NCBI GenBank assembly: GCA_016785225.1
Contig: JAFBJZ010000958.1
Coordinates: forward strand, 1,525,001 to 1,589,000
Direction: 5' to 3'
Origin: Psettodes erumei
Lineage: Eukaryota > Chordata > Actinopteri > Pleuronectiformes > Psettodidae
Length of the DNA stretch: 64,000 nucleotides
Part shown: positions 49,501 through 61,500 of the stretch, one piece after another
Numbering within the stretch: position 1 is the first letter of the stretch
Layout: every line of letters begins with the position of its first letter
Notes under the pieces: model-generated
What the model was told of the DNA's origin: nothing
Databases searched by the model: none
Seen by the model: the letters and a program-made list of their open reading frames with translations, nothing else
Position numbers and translations under genes: made by a program

Positions 49501-52500
49501 AAAACTGGAGAAAAGAAAACTAGGAACATTATTGAAATCTTGGAGAGGTAATGCTATCTGGTGTTGAGATTTCAATGTACACAGCACAATATGGGGTGAA
49601 GGAGCTAATGGATGAAAAGAAAAATGATGAGCATATTGAAAGATGGCATAGGTGTAACCAATTAAGTGGTCACTGAGCATAGTCTTGAATTACTGGGAAA
49701 TGAAATCCATATTATAGCAATGGAATTCTGTAATTATTTCACTGAAAAGTGTGTGTGTGTGTGTGTGTGTGTGTGTCTGTCTCTTTCCCAGCATTTGATG
49801 ACTTAGTGGAAGCCTACTCGGAGCAGGTCAGAGGTTTATTAGATGGAGGAGCAGACATACTTCTGGTTGAAACCATCTTTGACACTGCAAATGCTAAGGT
49901 ATCCCCTTCTAACTGTGGTAATTAGTTAACTGAATTTATTTTGTTAGATTGCTTGTCCCTGCACCTGAAAATTCTTAATTATTATAATCATACGAAGATG
50001 TTACTCATTTGCACACATTTACAACACATTTAGGGGCACATTAATGCGACAACACATGTGATATTGATTCTTTCTGTTTAATTTCCTGATGATTACAGTG
50101 CAAAAAAATGAAACAAATAAATTGTACTTGGATTATAATGTAATTATTAATTATACTGTATAGTACAATGTGAGTTTTGCCACTGTTAAAACATGGTGTA
50201 TGTGTATGTAAGTAGAGTAGTCTGTATTATACATACTTTGTATACACTTACATCTTTTGACTACATCTCTGTTTGAGGTTGCCTGTTCACTGGACAAGTA
50301 ATAAATGTAAAATTGTTTAAAATTGCTGTTAGAGGATTATGTAACCTGATATTTAATGTACAGGAATTGATATGTCTTATTCATTATTAATATGATATGT
50401 CAATTTATTTTTCCTTCCACAGGCTGCCTTGTTTGCCATTGACCTGCTGTTTGAAAAGAGCTATGAAAGAAAACCTATATTTGTATGTTTGTTTTTAGTT
50501 ATATTCCAACCACATGTTCTTCAGTTTTGTTTATCAGAATCTATCTTAACAACCATCAATAGTCAAGTGTCTGACCAATAATAAGGATAGACATTTGGCC
50601 TATATCTAAACTTTTGTGATGCTAATTAAGGATGAATATGTTCTCTAGTTTAGTCAAACTTATATTTAAATATTTAAGCTGTTCTCTGGTCCCACTCATG
50701 ATCTAGATCTCAGGGACCATTGTTGACCGGAGTGGACGAACTCTGTCTGGTCAAACAGGAGAGGCATTTGTAGTGAGTGTATCCCATGCTAAACCACTAT
50801 GGTGAGTTACCATACCTCACACCTAACTACAATCTTTATGTCACATTAGTCTTGACAACAGCACAAGTGAGTTATATTACTGGAGTGAAATCTTAAAAGT
50901 TCTGTCCCTCTATGTGTTACAGTATTGGTCTCAACTGTGCCTTGGGGGCATTGGAGATGAGACCATTCATCGAGGCCATTGGAAAAAGTACCACGGCATT
51001 CATTATCTGTTACCCCAACGCAGGTAACCTACACTCAGTCTACACAATTACAGACAGTATTTTCAAGTATGTAAGTCAACAAACGACATGCAAAGGTTTG
51101 GCCCCCCCTTTGCTCGTGTGTGTTGCAATGACTGACGACAGATGAACATGAAGTGTACGGAGGCTGGGTGTGCCACACCACACCACTTTTTTCAGTGTTT
51201 AAATTAATTGGTTGAAAACTATTAGAGATAAAAGCGTAATGAACTAAAATGATCAATAAATTAGCCACTGAGACTTGCAGTTGGCCAATTAGAACCCCTG
51301 TTCTGTGAGTTAAATTAATTTTTATGCTGGGGCTTTATGTTTTCAATTTGTCATCTCAAGACAGTAACTTCAAATTTGGCAAAACTTTCAACTTGGACTC
51401 AAGTGTCTGTGATCTCACAAATATTTTGTTGAAGATGACTACAAAAGGGACGTGATGGCAACATTTTCCACAAGTATATAATCTGATTAAATGATTGTTA
51501 TGACATTTTATATGCAAAAGGTGAAAGGTCACCTTCACTGTGACATCATAAATGCTTTTTGGGACATTATTCAAAACCATAACTCAGGAATAGAAGGTGA
51601 GTTTGTGACCATATTTCCTGTCTCTTGACTGGTTGGTGGAGGAATACATCCAAGAGGCAGTAATTCTCGATACATAATGATAGTAAACAAGTGTCAAGTT
51701 TAAATTGAATTGATCATGAAATGGAAAGTAAACAGAATAAAAGAAAATCGAAAATAAAATGTAAATGCCTATGTAGTATTTAGTCACCAGCAAAATTAAA
51801 CTATTATTTGGTTAGTTAAAGATAGAATAAGGACATGAAATTAGATTATATTCAGGGTTTAAACAGCAAAGGGGATGAATCCTATTGAATTCGTGCCAGT
51901 TCATTATTACAGTGTTATTTGTCATCTTGTTGTGTGGCTCAAATTGCCATGAGCTGGAATGAGGTATAAACATAAAACTTTGCCCAGTAACTGGGAAGGG
52001 TGTGCAAATGCTTCCTAAGAAAGGTGAGCCCAATCAGCCAGATTGTGGTGCTGTAATTAAGGCCCCAAAATGCTATTTTGATCATGACATGCCCCTCAGA
52101 AGTCTTATTGACATGAAATATAATACAGCTCCATGTACTCTTTGGAAAAAAAAGCCTCTTAGATCTTTAAAGTCTGCTAGGTATACAGTGGTCTGAACTA
52201 CACAATTCTACTACAAAGGAGCAAGATGGGTCAAAAATCATGACCGCTGAAAGCATGACAGCAGAAATTTTCTCAAGGGTGGAACTTAACAGGAAACAGA
52301 TCTTATATATTGTCTGGAAAGTTGTTTAATTGTTGCGTTTTGGTTAGTTCATATGTTGCATGTTTGATCCCGTATTAAGCAGTGCAGGACACTGACTGCT
52401 GTGTAATTTGCCTGAGATTTTAATCAAGGATCTTTCTCTCCATGATGCTGCACTAACCATTGTCATGAAAGATGCAGGTATCCATTCTGATGTCTTGATT

Positions 52501-55500
52501 CCAAAACGCTGCAAAAATCTTGATATTCAGTTGCTTTTGGCTCCAAGAAAGGAAAGGTCCATTCTTACACATGAAATCCATTTTCTGAATCAAATGCATG
52601 GTCTCGGCCCTATGAGTGGGATTCAGGGTTCAGGCTACTTGTTTAATTATGTGGCAGTTACCACTGGATTCACTCAGCGAGGACATGAGTAGACATAAGT
52701 CATTTCCACCAAGTAGTACAGGTCAGTACAGTGTGGCACATTATGGCTTGAAATGGTTGACCCTGATCTGGCTTGCATTTCCACCGTGGGGTGAGTAGGC
52801 CAGATGATGATCACTTTGACGGTTACGTGAATAGAGTGACACAACATAGCCTGTAAAGAGAAAGAACACAACACATTAATCAAGGGGCAACAAAGGAGGT
52901 CATCCTGCATTTGGTGTTCTTTCTTCTAAGCATGTGGCAGTTTATCAGAAGAAGACAAGCTTTGTTTGACAAAGAAGGACATATCTGGAAAAAAAACAAG
53001 CGAGTCCAGGATATGATAATGGATTAGTCATTGGCAAGACAAAAACAAGAACTACTACTCAAGTAGTATCTAACATATCCTCTTGAGAATCAAACAACCC
53101 CACAGTATAGTCAATATATGGTATTAACATGCATTGTGAAGGTTATACCCTGAGATCATAATAACTGTTGGCACTTCTCACTTCTCTTACATACCAATCA
53201 ATCACTTTCTGAGGAAACAAGCTGCAGATTAATCCATAATTACATTGTGAACTAATTGTAGCCCTGTACAGATAAAATATAAATCGGTTCTCCCTTCACA
53301 TCATCTAAATCAATACTCAAGTACGTTATCATAGTTTTCAAGAAAAATGCCATACAAATAGAGTTATGATTTTGAAATCAGCAGGATATTATAATGCTAT
53401 ATTTTTTTAAACACAAGCTGTCTTTTAAGCAATTGTGAGTAATGTCTGTAATTTTATGTACTGCCTGTAAGTTGCGAAAATAGTTGTATAGTTGTGGACA
53501 GAAATTTACATACATTTGTGAAGAACATGTACTATATATCTTCACAGTCTTTAGTTTCCAATGAATCGTACAACTCTTAATTTTCTATGATGGGATGATT
53601 GGAACACATACGTATGTCACAAAAAACAACAATCATGCATTTTGGTTCTTTTTTAAATTTACTATAGTATGAAAAAATCTGCTGGGTCAAAAATATACAA
53701 GCAACAACCTCGAAGTGTCAGTTTTGGTGAGTTTTTCTTTTTAATTTAAATAAGTTTTGTGGCATGGCCTCTAATTTCTTGTTAGCCACAAATGCTACAA
53801 TGGTAAAGTAAGGAGCTGAGCACAGATCTAAAAAAGCAGCTCCTTGACTTGAACAAGCCAGGAAAGTCACTTGGAACCATTTCAGCTACAGCTCCCAAAA
53901 TCAACTGTGCCATTAACTGCTTGCTCTTTTTGAATTTTTATGTAACATGCAGCTTTAACTTTAACAGTGCCAGTTTTTTTTTTTTTTTGCAAAGTATAAT
54001 CTGCATGTGTCAGTGCCATGATCAAGAGGAAAACACAAGCTATCACCTCCTGAGAGACAACTGGTCAGAATGGTCAAGAGTCAACCAGGAACCCCCAAAA
54101 GCAGATCTTCAATGAGTTTGAAACTGCTGAGACACAGGTGTCAGTGTCCACAGTCAAGCATATTTTATATCGCCATGGGCTGAGAGGCTGACGTGCAAGA
54201 AGGAAGCCCTTGCTCCAAAGCTGTAACTTAAGGCTCAACTGAAGTTTGCTGTTTATCACTTTGGAAAAAGAAAAGACCTTCTCGAGGAAAGTTCTGTGGT
54301 TAGATGAAACAAAAACCGTCCTTTTTGGACACAATGGGCAGAAATATGTTTCGAGGAGAAATGGTGAGGCCTTTTAACCTCAAGGACAAAGCTAAATCAG
54401 CAGAACATTAACCTTGGATTAACTGCAGCTGAACCAGGAAGACATTTTAACATCATAATAGGACCTTCCATAGCATTACCTTTTTTTCTTCTAAAGCTGT
54501 CCTTAGCTCCAGTCAAAGCATTTACAACTCTTTTTGAGGAAAACATTTATAAACAGCACTGAAGTATATTTTTTGATCAGTGAGCTCCCCAATGCATTTA
54601 CTACATATTAGACAAGATAAGATATTAGACACTTTGTTGAATTTAGAATACTTTCTGATGATGAAAAAAATTGTGATTGATCTTTGAAATAAAAAACCTG
54701 AAACCTGAGCTGCCTTCTTCTGCTGAGCACAGAAAAGTTAGAACCCACAAACTGTAAATGATTTTACTATTGCAAGCTTTATATGCTACTGTAATTAATA
54801 TATTAATTACATCTGTTTATTAATTCATTTTAAAAAACACTGCAAAAGTCTCCAGTAATTTCACTGGCACACTCCAGGCTCCATACAAAATTGCAATGAC
54901 ACCTTACACATTGGCATATGGTATACAAACTTTTCAAGTTAAAGGCATGATTTATTTTATATTTCCAGCTATTAAGGTAGTAGTTTTTATTGTATTTTTT
55001 TTTACATTATTCTGTTTATACTTTCTATCTATACTGTGTTTTATACCGTGTGTATTTCTGTTATCTTCACCTTTTCAGACATTAACATATTCAGGTTCAG
55101 GTTCCTAGAAACAGCTTTAAATATGATGCAATTCCATGTTCCTTTGTTTTACCACTAACACAAACAGCTTCAAAAAGAACAATTTTCACTCAGTTGAAAT
55201 GATTCTGATGATATTTGGAAGCAGCTGTAGCACACAGACCCTTGACCAAGGTTAGGTTGCATCATATGCCAGATCATTCAGGACGATATAAGAATGTCAT
55301 GATCTCTTTGTGTCTCCTTTTACTGGTAGGTCTTCCCAACACATTTGGAGGGTATGATGAGAGTCCAGAAGTAACAGCCTGCAATTTAAAGGTTCTATTT
55401 GATTTTGCTAATTAGAATTAAAATTAAAATGTAGTAATTAAAAATTAAGATGAATTTAAACTAGTTATAAAAAAATCCTTGCTTTCCTGAGAAATGTGTT

Positions 55501-58500
55501 GTATATCTGTGTCACTTTTTGCATTTATGAATTGTCCTGCATCAAACTATGCAAAAGTTGGATTTTCCCCACCATGGTTTTAGACTAAGCTAGGCCAACC
55601 AGGGTCTGACACCAGCTCTGTACCACATGCACAGATGAGAATTGCTATCTATCCTCTCATCTCACTCTTAGAAAGAAAACATTATGTGATATTATGTGCT
55701 TTCATGTCTTCTTTTCTTGATATGTGGGTTTGTGAAACAGCCATAATGCCATTGCAAGAATTCTCACAAAAAGGATCTACTGGTCTCAAAAGACTGTCCT
55801 GATTAAATAAAAGATAAATTAAAAGTGAAAAATGAAAAACATGCAATGTAACTCAAACCTGCCCTAACCACCTCAGTGCTGTAGCTAAGGTTTTCTTTTA
55901 ACCTCTGTCCACAGGAGTTTGCTAGAGATGGATTAGTCAATATTGTGGGGGGCTGTTGTGGGACCACTCCAGGACACATCAGGTCACTGGCATGTTTCTG
56001 ACAAGTAAAGTATATCCTAAATTTCAAACCATTTTAAAATTTAAAATTATTTTCCTTGCTGTTTCTTTTTCTCTTCCTACAGAGCCATATCTGAAGCTGT
56101 TAGATACTGCCACCCAAGAGTTCCTGCTGCTGATATTTATCAAGACTACTTACTGCTCTCAGGTATAAAAACCTGAAACCATCTGTAAAAGAGAGTCACT
56201 AGTACATGTGAATATCACATTTTCATTTCAGTTCATTTCAGTGACAATTTCCTGTTTAAATGAGTAAAATCCTGGGTGTCTTGGTTGGTGATGAATAGAA
56301 AGTAATGAACTGTAGATGTTAATCAGACCATTATAGTGTTTTCAAATGGTGATTTATTTATTTACTGTAACTCCACAGGGAACCCATATTGGAAGACCTA
56401 AGTTTCATACTTTTTATAACCAGATTTGACTATTTTTGTGTTTCAAACCTCCATGTGCCCTGACCTGACCTGATCTTTCTCCATGATTTTTCACGATTTC
56501 AGTATTATATATAGTTTGACAAAGTGTTTGACTGTTTGTTTGTTTTTTTAAAGATAATTTCTTGGCATTTTTCAGGTCCATGTAGTTCCTTTTTCAGGAC
56601 CTTTTGACCACCCATTCCACTGTCTACCTTGCAGACATGGGGTTTGCACAGGGAAAAATGTATAATCAATGTGTAAAAAGTCTGCTCATTTAAACATATT
56701 AATAATATAGTGTTTCAAACATATTAACCAATGGAAATTTTATATATATATATACACCCCCACACACACACACACACACACAAAATACATGATATCAGTA
56801 AGATAAAAGGTCTTTTGATTTCTAGGTTTAGAGCCGTTCAGGATTGGTCCTTATACAAACTTTGTAAACATTGGAGAACGATGTAATGTGGCTGGATCAC
56901 GCAGATTTGCCAAGTTGATCAAGGCAGGAAACTATGAGGTACGACAGAATTTCAGAAATAATATATTATTTTTTTCACACAAAACTTGAGCATAGGTGAA
57001 AGTCAATATTGCATGTGTTTATGTGTTTGCAAAGTGTTTATTTGGTATGTGCCCTCCCTCTTGTTTTCCAGGAGGCACTGAGCATTGCTAAGACCCAGGT
57101 GGAGATGGGAGCCCAGGTCCTCGATATAAACATGGATGAGGGGATGCTGGAGGGTCCAACAGCCATGGCCAGATTTTGTAACTTTATTGCCTCTGAGCCA
57201 GACATTGCACGGGTAGGATTTGAAGGCAATGGAAATGAGCACATAGTCCCTCATGAAGATGTTTTGCCCACGTTTCGAGATTATATTGGGTATATTGTAA
57301 TATTATATTATAGGATTCAGGAAACATCTCTTGGATGTGCTGGGATGCATCATCAGTGTTGTGACCTGGGGTCATAAGGTGTTTCGGGTCTCAAAACACA
57401 CACCCTCACCCAGGGGACCCATCCAGGGCTGATCGGGCCCCAAATTGTGTCCCAGCAGCTACTCACGGATCAGCCCTTTTCAACCAAAGCCATCTAGTGG
57501 CTTTCTCTGCAGCCTCAATGGCGGATTGAATGGCCCGCTTCTTGGCTGTTCTTGTGATGCCCAGCTGAGTCAGGACCTTGCAGAGTGAGTGTCCTGCAAA
57601 TCCTCTGCAGCTAACCTCTATGGACTCGTAGAATGTTTTCCAGCCTCTGCCCCTGCACTCCACCACTAGATCCTGTTACTTGGCATGCTTCCTCTATGTG
57701 CTCTTCCCATGGCACTGTCAGTTCCACCATGATCAGGTGTTTTGAAGCCTTTGAGATAATGATTAGGTCTGGATGGAGTGAGGTTGTGGGAATGTCAACT
57801 GCTTACCCGGGTCAGCCTCCAGTTGCTAATCAGAAGCTGTGTGAAGAAGACCTATTGTTGATTTTGCCCCAGTCTGGGGTTTCTCTCCAGCTTTGATGAA
57901 GCTGACTGTTTCACTACTTCGTTGGTGGGTGGTGTTGTTGGCCGGGCTGACGCTAGACTCTCTGCAACGGCCCTAAGCACTTAGTCGTGTCGCCAACAAT
58001 AGTGGCCATCTGCCAGGGCCTTCGGACAGCAGCTGAGGAGATGTTCCAATGAGCCTCCTCCAAAGCAAAGTGGGTAGGACAGTGTCTCACTCTTTCCCCA
58101 GGTATAGAGGTTTACTGGGCTTGTCAAGGTGTAGACTGCCTGCACCAGGAAAGGGACATGACAGAAATCTGCCTGCAAGATGTTAGACCAGGTGATCCTA
58201 TGCTGCAGAATGCTCTCCCACCTGGTCCATGCTCCCTGCTGCCGAAGCCCTACTGCCGTGCTCACTCGCTCTTCCTCCACCTCTGCTCGGACCTCTTCCT
58301 GGAGAAGGTGGTGTCTTTCCTTTCCCTGGGCCTTGCCGACCTGGGTCGGAAGTAGCCCAGACCTGCTCTGCTTGTCACAACGGTCCCCACCAGTGCTTCT
58401 TGTCTCAGTCTCTGGTCTGTCACCTCCACTGCCTTCTCCGTTCTCCATTTTCTTTGTGTCCTCACCTCGATGTCTGCTGCTGATACTTTAGCATCCCTGG

Positions 58501-61500
58501 AGTCCCTATACTGGACGGCTTCCCATGTGCAAGCCACCATGAGATCACACTACTGCAGTAGCTGCAAGGTCTTACTTGTACCATACAGTACCGTGCTCGT
58601 TAGGCTGCATGGAAAGCCCAGCCACTTCCGCAGGAAGCCACTTATTTTCCTCTCTAGGGACTCGACTGTTGTCATTGGGACTGCATAGACCAGCAGAGGC
58701 CACAAGACTCTTGGCAGGATGGAGTGCTGCTAGATCCAGGCTTTAAATCTATCAGGTAGACCTGACTTGTATACCTTGGTGAGCCAAGTGATAAGCTCTT
58801 TGACTACTTCTGGATGGAGGCGGTGTCTTTCAAGCTTGCATCGAAGATCATCCCCAAGCTCTTGACTGGCTGTGTGATGGATGGGATGGCTGTTCCTGAG
58901 ATTGAAAATGGAATTTGTCTGTCACCTGTATTAAGGAGGAGAATAGAAAAATAAAATGGTGTACAACTGTGTACTGGTACAGTCGACTGTGTATTAACTC
59001 TGTAGCAGCTTCCTTTATACTCACACTTTAGTGTAAATATGACTATATTTTCAGGCACCAGATCTATTTTATTCTGCTTTACAGTGATCTTGTCTGGCTT
59101 CTGAGTGCTGCCAAAACCCAGGTGACCTACAGTCAATGTTGTGCCTGAAGGCATCCTGTGTACCGTGTTATTTATACTGCAGCTCATGTGTAATACAATG
59201 AGACTGTCTGCGAAGGTTGCTGTTGTTTCTGCATGAAAAACTTTTTGGGAAATTTCAGGGTAAAGATTCACTGTTGGGGATGGCATAGTGGTGCAGCAGT
59301 TAGCACTGTCTTCTCCACACAAGAAGGTTGGGATTCAGTCCTTTGGGTATGGCTCTCTCTCCACCAAAAACACGCAGGTTAGGTAGATTGGTGACTCTGT
59401 GTGTAGGTGTGACTGTGAGTGTGAATGGCTGTTTGTCTCTGTGTCAGCTCTGTGAGAGACTGGTGAACCCCACCCTCCCCCAATGTCAGCTGATATGTTC
59501 TGCTGATTTAGCTTTGAGCTTGTGAGCACAGGCCCTCGCAGAGGCCAAAGCTGTCTGTATGACTGCAGGGTCAATCTGGGGATAAGCAGACGAGTAAAAA
59601 CTGATACTGGTATTTATTCTTTTACTTCACTTTACAAGTTTGACCGCAAAATTACAAGCTTGGGATGATATTTGTACATTTGCAAAAAAATGATTGTTGT
59701 CTTCACTTCAACCTCTGCTCTTTTACAGCATTATCAGTTTCAGTTGTTGGTTTACAATGTATTTTCCTTTTTGTCTCCTCTCAGGTTCCTCTGTGTATTG
59801 ACTCCTCTAACTTCTCAGTGATAGAGGCTGGGTTGAAGTGCTGTCAGGGGAAGTGTATAGTCAACAGTATTAGTCTGAAGGAAGGAGAGGAGGAGTTCCT
59901 GCGCAGAGCTGCCACTGTGAAGCGCTATGGAGCAGCGTTGGTGGTCATGGCCTTTGATGAGGAGGGACAGGTGGGGGGACAAAAACATTTACCCCCTCAC
60001 ACACAAACACAAAATTTTCATGCTGATAAGTGTTGTGTCCTCTCTAGGCCACAGATACAGACCGCAAAGTTGACATCTGCAGCCGAGCCTACAACCTGCT
60101 TGTCAGCAAAGTGGGATTTGATCCCAACAACATCATCTTTGACCCTAACATTCTCACCATCGGTACAGGCATGGAGGAACATAACAACTACGCTGTCAAC
60201 TTCATCAGGGCTACCAGGTTTATCAAGGTAAATCACCTGTCACTCCCAAGAAACATTCATGCAAATGAAACCAATTTCATCCATCTCTCCCAGTGCCTTT
60301 GCACAAAATGGTCAAGATTTAGTAGTAAGAGCCTTTCTTCATTAACTCGACATAAAACAAACTACTGTGTAGAATTGACTCTCTACCAGCTATAACAGGG
60401 ATGCTCATGAACTCATGTACGTTAAGAAATACTGTTACACCATTAGAATAAGATAACATAATGCTGTTAAACTCTTGAAATTGCTTTTTTATTTCTACAG
60501 TCACCCCCCCATGATAATATTGTTTTTTTCATTTTTTGTTTTTGTTTAAATGCTGCCTCTGCTATTTTGGGCCACAATGATCATACCATAACTTCAGACG
60601 CTGGTTAAACTGCTCCATGTGCACTGCAATGTCCATTGTATGTGTGTGTGTGTGTTAAGGAGACCTTACAAGGAGCCAGGGTGAGTGGAGGTCTGTCCAA
60701 CCTGTCCTTCTCCTTCAGAGGAATGGGGGCCATCAGAGAGGCCATGCATGGAGCATTTCTTTACCATGCTATCAGGGTAGACACTGACACACAACTTTCC
60801 ATTCACAAAGCTCACTCACTCACTATCTACAGAGTGCACTTAGCAAAGTAATAGCAAAGATGTGGGAACATGGTGATGAAGTTTGAAGTTGTTGGACAAT
60901 CACGAAAACCATGTGCACTACAAAAGGTACATTAGATAAATGTTGAGACAGGAAGTTTTTCTATAAACGAATGGATGCATACAACAGACCGTTTCATGAA
61001 CGTGGTGATTGTAATTTTAGTATTAATAGTAAAAATGGCAAAAACTATGAAATTGTGATTCAGGATTGTAGTAGTTCAGGAACTCATCGAAGTCACATGT
61101 TCTCTCCTGTCCCAGAATGGAATGGATATGGGGATAGTAAATGCTGGAAACTTGCCAGTGTATGATGACATCGATAAAGAGCTGCTGCTACTGTGTGAAA
61201 ACCTTATCTGGAACAGAGACACTGATGCCACTGAGAAACTGCTGGCCTATGCACAGGTAAACACTTAGACAGGACAACATGTTGCTGTAGTTTGCTTAGC
61301 AGATGCTGACTTTACTATTTTTGTTAACAGAACAATGTGAAAGGAGGGAAGAAGGTCGTTCAGACAGATGAGTGGAGAAAAGAAAGTGTGGAGGAGAGGC
61401 TGGAGTACGCTCTAATCAAGGTAAGATATTTGATGATTAGATTAGATCAGATCAGATCTATATGCCTCTATATGCTAGTAAAAACTAGTTAAAATGACAA

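Larger units (their letters stand above)
50923..55982 (+). other. mtr: MTR zinc-site exons of the homocysteine domain
   Basis: Exon 50923-51023 carries CIGLNCALGALEMRPF. Exon 55330-55391 carries LPNTFGGYDESPE. Exon 55915-55982 carries LVNIVGGCCGTTP. The Cys of GLNC and the paired Cys of GGCC are the three zinc ligands that activate homocysteine (Cys260, 323 and 324 in human). All three are retained, so the domain looks functional. The intron between the first two exons is 4.3 kb and holds degraded repeats. Confidence 0.88.
56826..60776 (+). other. mtr: MTR pterin (methyltetrahydrofolate) domain exons
   Basis: Exons 56826-56938, 57072-57212, 59785-59970, 60048-60227 and 60660-60776 encode the TIM-barrel folate domain. 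Motifs seen: EPFRIGPYTNFVNIGERCNV, AQVLDINMDEGMLEG, ASEPDIAR then VPLCIDSSNFSVIEAGLK, VVMAFDEEGQAT, FDPNILTIGTGMEEHN and GARVSGGLSNLSFSFRGM. The 2.6-kb intron at 57213-59784 contains an antisense LINE and a SINE-like repeat. Confidence 0.9.
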
